Of a DNA stretch of 64,000 bases, positions 18,303-25,992 are shown in pieces (within the stretch, counting starts at the first letter, position 1; each line of letters opens with the position of its first letter). Made by a program: the position numbers and the translations under genes. Where the stretch lies: assembly GCA_963814975.1 (NCBI GenBank), contig CAWFFB010000032.1:71795-135794 (forward strand), read 5' to 3'. Below the pieces are notes generated by a model. That model was not told where the DNA came from. It searched no databases and was given only the letters and a program-made list of their open reading frames with translations. Source of the stretch: CAVUXJ01 sp963814975. GTDB lineage: Bacteria > Acidobacteriota > Vicinamibacteria > Vicinamibacterales > CAVVIG01.

Positions 18303-18670
18303 GTCGGACTCGGACGAGCATCTCTTCGAGCGTTTCCACGAGCAGCACCAGCGAGTACGGCTTCTCGATCAGCCGCGTCCGCGGCCGCAGCCGCTCGAGC
18401 TCGGCCGACTCCGACGGCACGCCCGAGAAGATGATGACCGGCACGTCGGCGGGCGTCGGCGCCACGACGTCGCGGCCCGAGCCGCGCCTCAACCGGAGAT
18501 CGACGACGGCGGCCACGGGCCGATGTGCTGCGCAGCTGCTCGAGCCCCTCGTCGGATGTCTCGGCGGTGACGACGGCGAAGCCGTGCATCTCGAGAAACT
18601 TCACCAGCGGCCGGCGCACCGAGACGTCGTCTTCGACGACGAGCACGAGGCGAGCGGTATCCTTGGTCAT
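18193..18670 (-). CDS. Single-domain response regulator, frameshifted
   Basis: The N-terminal frame gives VLVVEDDVSVRRPLVKFLEMHGF with the acidic pair; after a frame change near 18520 the second frame supplies the phosphoacceptor in VVDLRLR, the switch serine in VIIFSGVPS and the lysine in LIEKPYS. A complete receiver of about 125 residues without output domain results. The true stop is uncertain because the second frame runs past the arginase stop at 18302, giving a tail-to-tail overlap of about 110 bp. No kinase is adjacent. Confidence 0.68.
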
Positions 18671-18686
18671 GGCGGCTTGAAGAGTA

Positions 18687-18798
18687 TACTGAATTTGATT
18701 ACCTGGTCATGTCGTCATCCGGTCATTTTGGTGATCAGATCGCCAGATCATCACGACCAAGAACCAGATAGTCAGAATACCCACATGACCAGATTGAC
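18687..18798. repeat. Intergenic word array upstream of tRNA-Lys
   Basis: Words such as CTGGTCAT, CCGGTCAT and GGTGATCAGAT on the left oppose ATCATCACGACC, AACCAGAT and CATGACCAGAT on the right. They form an imperfect inverted-repeat array immediately before the tRNA gene. Confidence 0.6.
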
Positions 18799-18800
18799 AT

Positions 18801-18875
18801 GACCCGGTAGCTCAGTGGTAGAGCATCTGACTTTTAATCAGAGGGCCGCGGGTTCGATCCCCGCCCGGGTCACCA
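18801..18875 (+). tRNA. tRNA-Lys (anticodon UUU)
   Basis: The acceptor stem GACCCGG (18801-18807) pairs with CCGGGTC (18865-18871), followed by an encoded discriminator A and CCA. The D-arm AGCTCAGTGGTAGAGC, the anticodon stem TCTGA/TCAGA with loop CTTTTAA, and the T-arm GGGTTCGATCCCC are all canonical. The anticodon TTT at 18833-18835 reads lysine codons. The accessory island begins directly downstream, as is common for tRNA-associated insertions. Confidence 0.97.
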
Positions 18876-18978
18876 GTTTTCGCCTCACTCATTGACATAA
18901 CGTCGACATATTGTCTTGGTGTCACGATTTGGTTGACAAAGGGCATGTTGTGATTTGGTTTTTCCGCAAGCGAACTTC

Positions 18979-19111
18979 GGCCAACTGCGTTGGTCGAGAC
19001 AAGCGCACGGACTCTTACTTTGACTAGGGAGTCCGCAAGCGCGAGCGGTCGGACGCCCCCATATAGCAGGGGATTCGTCGGATCTCTCGCACTTGCGGGC
19101 TCCTTTTTTTT
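18979..19111 (+). ncRNA. Structured RNA segment ending in an intrinsic terminator, with a competing hairpin
   Basis: GGAGTCCGCAAGCGCGAG (19028-19045) pairs with CTCGCACTTGCGGGCTCC (19086-19103) with one wobble and one mismatch, and is followed by eight T (19104-19111), a textbook intrinsic terminator. Its 5' strand can instead pair upstream: CGGACTC (19008-19014) matches GAGTCCG (19029-19035). A separate 7-bp hairpin lies at 18979-18995 and a small CCCC/GGGG hairpin lies within the terminator loop. It sits between tRNA-Lys and the small ribbon-helix-helix gene and could be an attenuator, a small RNA or simply the tRNA terminator. Confidence 0.5.
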
Positions 19112-19120
19112 GAGGCTTTT

Positions 19121-19333
19121 ATGCTGAGGAAATTCAACATCGACGCACTGGGCGGTTTCCAATTTCAGATCCGCGTGGCTCACGCGCTGGGCGCCCGGCT
19201 CGAGGCCGTCGCCCGTCGCGAGAATAACCGCTTGAGCGCGGTGACCCGGCGGTTGCTCACGCAGGCGCTCGACGCGCTCGATGCCGAGGAACGGCAAAGC
19301 GCCCGGTCGGTCACACCGAAGGAGACCGTGTGA
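19121..19333 (+). CDS. Small ribbon-helix-helix-like DNA-binding protein
   Basis: A 70-residue protein whose first strand-like part (FQFQIRVAHALGARLEAVA) and helices (RLSAVTRRLLTQALDAL) resemble Arc/CopG-type ribbon-helix-helix regulators, with a charged C-terminus. The ATG at 19121 has GAGG a few bases upstream and stands 9 nt after the T-run of an intrinsic terminator, so its expression depends on read-through or a start within that run. No toxin partner follows; the next feature is an insertion sequence. Confidence 0.5.
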   Translation: MLRKFNIDALGGFQFQIRVAHALGARLEAVARRENNRLSAVTRRLLTQALDALDAEERQSARSVTPKETV

Positions 19334-19401
19334 TGCCGACAGACTCACCGTGGAAAACGTTGGCGGAGGCGGGCGCGCGCGTAAACCGCGGGAAACGGTT
19401 T

Positions 19402-20845
19402 CTGGGAGATGTCCCAGTAGCTGTTGAAATTTGAAAGCGGCGGCTCCTCACTGCTCGTGATACACGAGTGGTGACTAAGCCCGAGGCCGAGGCCTCACAG
19501 AAGGAGCCGCCATGACCACGAAGTCTCGCATAGCCCCATCCGTTCCCCAAGCCGAATCACCGCTGCGCTATCTGCCACTCGTCGATCTGCTCGTCGACAC
19601 GAAGACGGAGCTGTTGGAATTGGCGCTGCGATCCGGGCTCAAAGTATTCACGACCATGTTGGCAGAGGACCGCACGGCCCTCTGCGGGCCGCGGTACGGC
19701 ACGAGCCTGATCGCCCGGCGAGCCGGGCCGGCACCACGCAGAGCGACGTGGTCTTGGGGGGGCGGAAGGTCATCCTCCAGCGGCCACGCGTGCGGACCGC
19801 CGCCGGCGAGGTCGCGCTGCCGACGTTTCAGACGATGGCGGCCCCCGATCCGCTCGATCGCCGGGTCGTCGAGCAGATGCTCGTGGGCGTGGCCACACGT
19901 CAATACGCGCGGAGCTTGGCGCCGCTCGGCCCAGCGATGAAGAGCCGGGGCACGAGCAAGAGCGCCGTCAGTCGCCGCTTCGTCGCACGCACGACCGCGC
20001 AGCTCGCCGCCTGGCAAAGCGTCCCGCTCGACGCCCTCGACCTCGTCGCGTGGCTGATCGACGGGGTCCACGTCGGCGATCACTGCCTCATCGTCGCGCT
20101 GGGGATCGCGGCGGACGGCCAGAAACACGCCCTGGGCCTGTGGGATGGCTCGACGGAGAACGCGACCGTCTGCCAGGGCCTGCTCGCCAATCTCCAGAGT
20201 CGCGGCCTGCGCACCGATCGCAGCCTGCTCGTGATCCTCGATGGCTCGAAGGCGCTGCGCAAGGCGGTGCGCGCGACCTTCGGGGACGCCGCCCTCGTCC
20301 AGCGGTGTCAAGTCCACAAGACCCGCAACATCCTCGAGTATCTGAACGATCGCCAGCGGCCGTGGGCGCAAGCGATCCTTCGACGCGCCTCCCAGAGCGC
20401 CGACGTGAAGACGGCCCAACGGCTGTTACTGGATCTCGCGCGGCGCCTGGAAACGGAGTATCCCAGCGCGGCCGAGAGCGTGCGCGAAGGACTCGACGAG
20501 ACGCTCACCGTCCTCACACTGAACCTGTCAGCTCGCTTGCGGCGATCCCTGGCGACCACCAACGCCGCGGAGCGTCTCCTCAGCCGCACGCGTCACGTGA
20601 CGCGCAACGTCAAGCGCTGGCGCGGAGGGCAGATGATGCTCCGCTGGGTCGCCGCCGGTGTCCTCGAAGCCGTCAAAGGCTTCCGTCGACTGAAAGGGTA
20701 TGCTGACATGCCGACGCTCGTCGCTGCGCTCCGTGCACGAGACCGCCAGCTCGGTCTCAGCGTCACCCAGGAGGAACGACAGATCGCGTAGTCGTCAACC
20801 GAGCCGCCGCCGGTGAATTTCAACAGCCGGAGGGACATCCCCAGA
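19402..20845. mobile_element. IS256-family insertion sequence
   Basis: About 1.44 kb. The ends are imperfect inverted repeats: the left end holds TCTGGG, ATGTCCC, GCTGTTGAAATT and GCGGCGGCTC in order (19402-19446), and the right end repeats the same blocks in reverse orientation (20802-20845). One transposase gene fills the interior. I see no 8-bp target duplication at either boundary, so the exact ends are uncertain or the copy has been rearranged since insertion. Confidence 0.75.
19512..20791 (+). CDS. IS256-family (mutator-type) transposase, frameshifted
   Basis: The first frame gives about 75 residues (ELLELALRSGLKVFTTML); a shift near 19735, in a GGGCCGG run, moves to the frame that holds the rest. 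DDE-type elements are visible: DLVAWLIDGVHVGDH with the first Asp, LLVILDGSKALRKAV with the second, and the region around TNAAERLLSRTRHVTRNVKRW with the Glu. QRCQVHKTRNILEYL is the typical mutator C/H segment. Length, about 425 codons, is normal. Because the shift lies in a G/C run, it may be a sequencing error rather than inactivation. Confidence 0.85.
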
Positions 20846-21039
20846 CGCGGCACAGTGTAGGCCATGATCGCGCTCGGTCATGACGAGGAGGGGTCGAACG
20901 AATCCGACGAACGGAATGAAGAAACTGGCCGCGGCGCGATTCGGCCCGAGGCGTCTCGGCGAATCCTGAACACTCCCATGGCCCCGACGGCGGCGTCACA
21001 GACCGCACACGGCGCCGAATAAAAGTTGGTACGCATCTA

Positions 21040-21321
21040 TTACACGCCGCCTTTTTCGAGATGCTTCCGCTCGGCGTTGGCCCATGCAATCGCCAGCTCG
21101 CGCGGTGTCCGTGTCCGGTCTAGTCGTGGGTCGAACCCGCGACTGTAGAAAAATTCCTCGTTCTTCCAGAGCTGCGCCTCGACCCCGTAGGTCTCACCGT
21201 GGTCGCGCAGCTCACATAGATACCGATCGTGCCCACGTAGGAACTCGAACAACCGCTCACCGCGCTGCGGTTGCCGCGACGGCGCTGGCGGTCGGTTGGG
21301 TTTGTCGAAATCGTCGGCCAT
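21040..21321 (-). CDS. Small hypothetical protein of the island
   Basis: A 93-residue protein. Its Pro/Arg/Gln-rich N-terminus is followed by DRYLCELRDHGETYGVEAQ and a terminal helix with TPRELAIAWANAERKHLEKG. The ATG at 21321 has AAAGG about 8 nt upstream. Small proteins with a CELRDHGE-like core and a C-terminal AxxWAxxER helix are, to my recollection, frequent in phage-like islands of soil bacteria, but the function is unknown. It is the last gene of a three-gene minus-strand run with the membrane and HTH proteins. Confidence 0.6.
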   Translation of the reverse strand: MADDFDKPNRPPAPSRQPQRGERLFEFLRGHDRYLCELRDHGETYGVEAQLWKNEEFFYSRGFDPRLDRTRTPRELAIAWANAERKHLEKGGV

Positions 21322-21346
21322 CGTGCGTCGCCTTTCGAGCGTGCTG

Positions 21347-21696
21347 CTAAGACACGGTGTAGGCGATGGCGCCTAATGCGACCAGGGCGGCGAACTCGCC
21401 GATGGCCCACTGCTCGTACCAGGGCTCTTTGTCCGTGAACGCCCAGCGGGATAACCCAATTCAGCCACAGGTCAAACCGAGCCCCCACAGAAACTCGTCC
21501 CCTAACAGCTGGCGTATCAGCTCTGCGAAGGGCGTCGTGTTCGCGTGCCAGTTCATCAGGAAAGGCGCGATAGACACCCCGCGATCGCGACGCAGAAGAA
21601 CAGGCGCCGGAAGAAGACGCCGACCGCGTGCGGGGTGAAGGCATCTCTGACAGCGCGCCAGTACCGAGTCACTGCGCGCCGCCAGTAAGCAGTCAT
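21347..21696 (-). CDS. Small membrane protein, frameshifted
   Basis: The frame opens MTAYWRRAVTRYWRAVRDAF and runs into a hydrophobic segment (RRLFFCVAIAG). Near 21580 and again near 21460 the frame changes, and the neighbouring frames continue with VSIAPFLMNWHANTTPF, LLGDEFLWGLGLTCG and a final EFAALVALGAIAYTVS membrane segment before a TAG at 21347. The whole reads as a membrane protein of about 116 residues with two or three segments. Its ATG overlaps a TGA of the upstream gene as ATGA. I do not recognise the family. Confidence 0.5.
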
Positions 21697-22185
21697 CGCG
21701 CGCCCGCTCCCGCACCGATCAAGGGCTTTCGGTTCCATCGGTGGCAACGGGGGTTTGGAAGAATCAAGCGGCGATGCGGGAATCGATGTCGTACCCGCAC
21801 GTCCGAACCACAACACATAGAGGATCCGCGTGACTGCGGCGATACCGGCTCCGAGTAGCACACGGGCACGCGGCGCTCGCTGCCCTTCGGCGCGTCCCTG
21901 CCCAGCCCTGCTCTCTTCAGCCTGTCTGCCGCCGCCCATCGACCCGAGCTGGTTCTCCGCCTCCTGTGCGAGGCCCACACAGACGATCTCTTCCGGATTC
22001 AGGCCGACGGCCGCCGCGTAAGCTCGAAGGAGGCCGCGCGTGTAAAAGTCTCCCGAGACCGTCAATGTTTCGTTGTTCTCAAGTGCCTTGAGGAGCGGCA
22101 CCCGGAACTTGGTGATCTGCGAAAGATCGAAAAGGGAGAGATTACGCTTTTCGCGTGCCCGTCGTAGTTGCGCGCCGACGTCCAT
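21693..22185 (-). CDS. Membrane-anchored helix-turn-helix protein (RodZ N-terminal type)
   Basis: The N-terminus MDVGAQLRRAREKRNLSLFD through about residue 75 is an HTH_25-like domain, as in RodZ and related cytoskeletal or regulatory proteins (SQITKFRVPLLKALENNE, then FYTRGLLRAYAAAVGLNPEE). An acidic-basic linker leads to one transmembrane segment near residues 109-125 (VLLGAGIAAVTRILYVLWFG). After that the three frames disagree; one ends with a TGA overlapping the next ATG at 21696, which I use as the end. It may regulate or anchor the two small downstream genes. Confidence 0.55.
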
Positions 22186-22499
22186 GATGTTCCCGCTGAG
22201 CTTCCGCGTGACTCCGCAAACGGCCCGAATCGGAGGCTTTCTGGAGAGAGCCCCCTCCCTGCTCATCTCCGGGCTTTGATTCGGAACCTCCTCGCAGCGG
22301 CGCATCAATGTCGGACGAAGACTCGCACCGCTTGACGCGGACCGCTGTCCACATTGTTCCATGTCGGTGTATGTCTTACAAGACCGTCTTGGCGTTTCAT
22401 CGCGATGATCGAACGCTTGATCGCCAAACTTGGGGCGCGCGTCGTGCCCGCTGCTGGTGAAGGCACCAAGAACGAGGAGCCCTCGCACATGCTGATGCG
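22186..22499. other. Gap of about 310 bp without a supported gene
   Basis: No convincing coding region or hairpin is seen here. It separates the minus-strand HTH operon from the first copy of the duplicated terminase fragment. Confidence 0.4.
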
Positions 22500-22660
22500 G
22501 TGAGGCTGACCGACCGGGCAAGTACGTACCGATGACGGCGCAGCACTTCGCGCTGTTGACCGACGTATGTGCGTCGAGCACGACGCGGAGCGGATTCAAC
22601 TGCTGTACGCGGGACGAGCTCGGGCCGCGGCAGCCCGGAAGACCCTCACCACGGCCTGAG
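22500..22660 (+). pseudogene. C-terminal fragment of a terminase small subunit gene
   Basis: The DNA matches the last 160 bp of the intact terminase gene at 24104-24643 at roughly 85 percent by eye (shared blocks GCGCAGCACTTCGCGCTG, GAGCGGATTCAACT and CCCTCACCACGGCCTGAG). Base losses at about 22520 and 22568 break the frame and nothing of the N-terminal HTH part is present. It is a remnant created by duplication. Confidence 0.75.
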
Positions 22661-22755
22661 CCTCTGGCGTCAGACGCCTGCGCTAACCACCGGCACCACC
22701 TCCGGTACTTCGCTCGATAAACGTCACGGCTGCCGGCCATTAGGCCATCCGGCCC
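22500..22755. repeat. Long direct repeat, copy 1
   Basis: About 255 bp that match 24480-24745, including the noncoding part after the terminase stop with GCGTCAGACGCCTGCGCTAA and CGCTCGATAAACGTCA. Both copies contain a GGCGTC-A-GACGCC hairpin (22666-22678 here). The copies are 1.98 kb apart and enclose the two phage-type small genes and the secreted-protein gene. Confidence 0.8.
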
Positions 22756-22773
22756 AGGGCTGCCACGGAGGCG

Positions 22774-23058
22774 ATGCTCGCCGTGCAGATGATCGGCGCC
22801 CAGCGCGCCGCGATGACGTTTCTCGAGCGTGCGACCTTACCGGGTCAGACTTCCGATGGAATCGACGCGAACGTGCTCCGCGCCACGCGCCTGATGCGGC
22901 TGTTCAACGAGCAGGTCGAGACGATGGCGAAGCTGAAGGGCAAGGGCGGGCAGCAGCGCGTCGTCGTCGAGCACGTCACGGTCGCGGCCGGCGGCCAGGC
23001 CATTGTCGGGAGTGTGACCCGGGGGAGTGGGGGGGCATATGGCGACGAACGAGGATGA
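22774..23058 (+). CDS. Phage-island-type conserved hypothetical protein
   Basis: A 94-residue mostly helical protein (MIGAQRAAMTFLERATLPGQ, then NVLRATRLMRLFNEQVETMAKL) with a C-terminal KGGQQRVVVEHVTVAAGGQAIVG segment. A VEHVxVxxGGQAIVG tail next to an HGGxSTG protein is, as far as I recall, a recurring pair in prophage-like islands. The gene overlaps the start of the HGGxSTG gene by 20 nt, so they are translated together. The start could be the ATG at 22774 or the ATG at 22789. Function unknown. Confidence 0.65.
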   Translation: MLAVQMIGAQRAAMTFLERATLPGQTSDGIDANVLRATRLMRLFNEQVETMAKLKGKGGQQRVVVEHVTVAAGGQAIVGSVTRGSGGAYGDERG

Positions 23059-23356
23059 ACCCCATGCACGGCGAGGGGGACGGCTCAGAAACGGCAACCC
23101 CTCCGGCGACAGGGCGAGCGGGCCGCAGTGTGGAGCGCACACGAGACGGCAGGCGGCGTGTCGGAATCCCGCGATGCGGAACGGGCGCTGTCGAATGCAC
23201 GGCGGCAAGAGCACGGGTCCGAGAACGCCGGCCGGGCTCGAGGCGAGTCGGCGCGCGCGGTTGACGCACGGCAGGTATTCGCGGGACACGAACCAACTCC
23301 TGGCCGAGAATCGCCGCCGATGGCGGGAGCTCTGCGCGTTGCTCGATGGCGTCTAG
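23039..23356 (+). CDS. HGGxSTG-motif protein
   Basis: A 105-residue basic protein with CGAHTRRQAACRNPAMRNGR and CRMHGGKSTGPRTPAGLEAS, the cysteine/histidine cluster and HGGxSTG motif that define this small phage- and island-associated family. Two to three Cys plus one His could hold a zinc ion. The ATG at 23039 begins MATNEDEP within the end of the upstream gene. Members often lie near terminase or homing-type genes; the biochemical role is not known. Confidence 0.75.
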   Translation: MATNEDEPHARRGGRLRNGNPSGDRASGPQCGAHTRRQAACRNPAMRNGRCRMHGGKSTGPRTPAGLEASRRARLTHGRYSRDTNQLLAENRRRWRELCALLDGV

Positions 23357-23391
23357 TTCGTGTGTTGCTAGAGCCGCCACGTCCCGGACAG

Positions 23392-23826
23392 CTACCGGAG
23401 GGCGGCCGCTGGCAGCACGAGAATTGTGGTTTCAGCGTCCTCGACGATGCACATTAATTCTACCGGGTCACAGATTATGGCCTCCGCTGTGATCTCTGCC
23501 TTCCCCGGTCTAAAGTCGGCTCCGCCGAGTTCTCCCGCATCTGAGCGCAAAAACACCGACCAAGTCCCCGCGGGGCAGGAGATACCTGCATCCAACGAAA
23601 CGGTCCCGATTTCCTCGCCCTGCACGCGCTGATGGATACCGACGATGACTTGGGCATCGCCTTCGCAGGAGACGGTGCCGGTCACCACGACGAACGGCTC
23701 GAGAATCGATAGGTACGCAACTGGGTCGATTGTCAGCGTGGGAGATTGCGCCGACGCAGGCGGCACAACAAGAAGTAGCGTTCCCAACGTCCACTCCCCG
23801 ACCCGGAGCCGTCTTGACATGGTCAT
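23392..23826 (-). CDS. Secreted protein of unknown function
   Basis: A 144-residue protein with a signal peptide (basic MSRRLR, hydrophobic WTLGTLLLVVPP, cleavage near ASAQ). The mature part is acidic, rich in beta-strand-like patterns, with four cysteines (VSCEGDAQ, ISCPAGTW, IICDPVELMC) that could form two disulfides. The ATG at 23826 follows an excellent AAGGAAGGAAAG ribosome binding site. No family is recognised. It stands alone on the minus strand among plus-strand island genes. Confidence 0.7.
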   Translation of the reverse strand: MTMSRRLRVGEWTLGTLLLVVPPASAQSPTLTIDPVAYLSILEPFVVVTGTVSCEGDAQVIVGIHQRVQGEEIGTVSLDAGISCPAGTWSVFLRSDAGELGGADFRPGKAEITAEAIICDPVELMCIVEDAETTILVLPAAALR

Positions 23827-24103
23827 TGACTTTCCTTCCTTGCGAAACGGTGCGCGGGCACATCAATGTGGGGCGACGGCCAGCACCCAGACTTGACTAT
23901 TCCAACCTTCGCTGGCCGTAACGGGGCTCCGGGTGCCGCGAAGTCGCCAAGGCCCATTTGGTTGAGAACACCGATGACGTTGACAGCTAGGCCGTCGCCA
24001 TCATAAGCCCATTCATCCGCCGCGACCTCGCTTGAAAGTTCATCAGGTCATCGTTTAGAACATTCGCCCAGCAGGCAGGTGAGACAATGGAGACGGAGGC
24101 TCA

Positions 24104-24643
24104 ATGCTCACGCCCAAGCAAACCCGGTTTGTGGCGGAATACGTGATCGACCTGAACGCGACGCAGGCGGCGATTCGCTGCGGCTACCGCCCGAAATGCG
24201 CCGCCGTGCAGGGCTCGCGGCTGTTAAGAAATGCTAAGGTCCGCGCGGCCGTCCAGCAACGCACCAAGCAGCAACTCGCGGGCCTCGATTTGACGAGCGT
24301 GACCGTGTTAGAGGCGATGCGCCGGCAAGTGGTCGGGGACATCCGCACCCTGTTCGATGCCGACGGGAACCTGATTCCGATCACCCAGCTCCGGCCCGCG
24401 GACGCGGCCTTGATTGCCGGGTTTGAGGTGGTGATCAGGAACGCCGCAGCGGGCGATGGGCACACGGAGACCGTCGTCAAGGTCAGGCTGACGGACCGGG
24501 CCAAGTATGTGCAGATGGCGGCGCAGCACTTCGCGCTGTTGACCGACGTCGTGCGCGTTGATCACGACGCGGAGCGGATTCAACTACTGTTCGCGGGGCG
24601 AGCTCGGGCCGCGGCGACCCGAAAGGCCCTCACCACGGCCTGA
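24104..24643 (+). CDS. Phage terminase small subunit (Terminase_2 type)
   Basis: A 179-residue protein beginning MLTPKQTRFVAEYVIDLNAT, the characteristic N-terminal helix-turn-helix of XtmA-like small terminases (QAAIRCGYRPKCAAVQGSRLL). The C-terminal part includes the DRAKYVQMAAQHFALLTDVV oligomerisation-type region. It recognises packaging sites and recruits the large subunit in tailed phages. Ribosome binding is by GGAGG upstream of ATG 24104. No large subunit, portal or capsid gene follows, so it is a leftover of a degraded prophage or satellite. A hairpin lies 7 nt after the stop. Confidence 0.88.
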   Translation: MLTPKQTRFVAEYVIDLNATQAAIRCGYRPKCAAVQGSRLLRNAKVRAAVQQRTKQQLAGLDLTSVTVLEAMRRQVVGDIRTLFDADGNLIPITQLRPADAALIAGFEVVIRNAAAGDGHTETVVKVRLTDRAKYVQMAAQHFALLTDVVRVDHDAERIQLLFAGRARAAATRKALTTA

Positions 24644-24745
24644 GAGTCTGGCGTCAGACGCCTGCGCTAACCACCGGAACCCACCTACGTTCACATCGCT
24701 CGATAAACGTCAGGGGTTGGCCGCCATTAAGTCATCGGCCCCGTC
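24480..24745. repeat. Long direct repeat, copy 2
   Basis: The second copy of the direct repeat seen at 22500-22755. It covers the 3' end of the intact terminase gene, the GGCGTC-A-GACGCC hairpin (24650-24662) and the spacer down to the end of the convergent nucleoside-phosphorylase-like gene, whose last codons lie inside the repeat. Confidence 0.8.
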
Positions 24746-25682
24746 TGAGTGGCCGTATCGCCCGCAGGAGAAGACAGCGTCGAGAATATGGTCGGCTGGG
24801 TGAAAAACTCTTTCCCTCAAACAGCGACGGTTTCTCAATCGCGCCGATCTCTTGACCTTGTTGAGGTATCATGGCATCCGTCGATATGGGTTCAGTGTAA
24901 CTTTCGGGGAGAACGGCGGCTTCAACCCACATGGGAAGCACCTCGAATAGGTGTCGCATGATCGTTCTGGAACTGTCCTCAAACAGCTCAGGCTTTCCGT
25001 ACGTCTCGCTGTTGCTCTCTTCGCCGACGAGGTCACTTACTCCACGCAGTATCACTACGCGCTTCTCGTTTCGTGACGCGACTCTGGCGATGGCTCCTGA
25101 CTCCCAATCAACGGCGATCGCCTTGTAAAGGCGCCGAAGCAGGGGAATGTCGGCAGGCGCCAGGTCCCTATCCGCAGACACGAGAATGGAGCGCCGCGCC
25201 GGCGAAGGTAGCGACCGGGATCCCAACCAGTCCAAATCGATCGTGGTTGAGTAGCTACGAATCGCCTCCGTCGAGTCACCCATTCGCTCCGTGATGTCAT
25301 AGACCACGGTGCGCTCAGCGAGTACCGTCTCGAATCTTTCGATCTGACCCAGGATGCCGCCGCAGGTACCGAGATTGACGACGACGGACGGATGCCATCG
25401 GCTGATCCCGTATTGGGCAGATCCAGCTGCATCGATCTTGCCCCACCCGCCTCGCATCACGACTCCTCGCGACGCGCCGCTGTCATGGTAGAAGAACTCC
25501 CCGTACGGTGTTCGCTCCATCGCGGAGCCCGAGAACAGCTCAGCGACGGCTCGCCATTCGGCGTCCGCCGACACAATCACCACGAACTGGAGGGAATCAT
25601 AAGAATCATGAGCCTCGGAGAGGTCGTTCGGAGTCGGCATCATTGCGACGTGATTCTGCCATGTCCGGCTGCGTCGCCCCAA
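24732..25682 (-). CDS. Nucleoside phosphorylase / MTAN-like hydrolase domain protein
   Basis: A protein of 303-316 residues with the PNP_UDP-type core: FVVIVSADAEWRAV at the N-terminus, MRGGWGKIDAAGS, VVNLGTCGG, AVDWESGAIARVA (equivalent to the MESAA nucleoside site) and ILRGVSDLVGEE. Such enzymes split the glycosidic bond of nucleosides; the isolated domain also occurs as an effector in some anti-phage systems. The last 30 residues run into a DNA repeat and are rich in Arg/Leu, so the natural C-terminus may have been replaced. Start could be 25682, 25643 or 25640. Confidence 0.78.
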   Translation of the reverse strand: MGRRSRTWQNHVAMMPTPNDLSEAHDSYDSLQFVVIVSADAEWRAVAELFSGSAMERTPYGEFFYHDSGASRGVVMRGGWGKIDAAGSAQYGISRWHPSVVVNLGTCGGILGQIERFETVLAERTVVYDITERMGDSTEAIRSYSTTIDLDWLGSRSLPSPARRSILVSADRDLAPADIPLLRRLYKAIAVDWESGAIARVASRNEKRVVILRGVSDLVGEESNSETYGKPELFEDSSRTIMRHLFEVLPMWVEAAVLPESYTEPISTDAMIPQQGQEIGAIEKPSLFEGKSFSPSRPYSRRCLLLRAIRPLRRGR

Positions 25683-25917
25683 AACTCGTGAGAGAGTTCG
25701 CGTTAGTAATGGGTAACGCCGCAGGTAAGAACTACGCTGACCGAGTTCAGGGCGAGCATCCGTGTGGACGATGTAGGTACCGGTCGTCTCCGTGCAGCGC
25801 CGGGCTGCTCGGCGACTCGTCGCCGGCCCGACGATGGGACAATCCCCCTCGCCGCGCTCGCCGCTTTCGCTCCGGTTTGCTCCGTGATTCGAGCGGTCTA
25901 GTAGTCACTGGCGGCGC

Positions 25918-25939
25918 GGGACAAACATCTGTTTGTCCC
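25918..25939. promoter_or_regulatory. Perfect 22-bp palindrome, operator-like
   Basis: The arms GGGACAAACA and TGTTTGTCCC are exact reverse complements around a 2-bp TC centre. It lies about 40 bp upstream of an ATG that begins with the repeated MTDDA sequence. The form suits a dimeric phage or SOS-like repressor site. Confidence 0.45.
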
Positions 25940-25974
25940 ATCACTGATGACCTGCCCTGTCACGCCGCTCAGTG

Positions 25975-25992
25975 TCTTATGACCGACGACGC
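25975..25992. repeat. 18-bp direct repeat, copy 1 (gene-start sequence)
   Basis: TCTTATGACCGACGACGC occurs here and again at 27448-27465. In both places it includes an ATG that opens with MTDDA and then the sequences diverge. Confidence 0.7.

Noticed and set aside
18812..19348. Minus-strand open frame of 178 codons ending in GGDRTRGPLIKSQMLYH
   Set aside because: The end is a translation of the tRNA-Lys gene, a well-known annotation artefact, and the rest overlaps the terminator and the RHH gene.
19512..20791. Programmed ribosomal frameshift in the transposase
   Set aside because: IS256-family transposases are normally single-frame, and the shift site is an ordinary G/C run without a slippery heptamer; an indel is simpler.
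22186..22740. N-terminal extension of the HTH membrane protein to a start at 22740
   Set aside because: The extension crosses the duplicated terminase fragment in antisense and is not protein-like; ATG 22185 starts the HTH domain.
24732..25682. Detocs-like or other complete defence system
   Set aside because: No receiver, kinase or other partner gene flanks the nucleoside phosphorylase-like protein.
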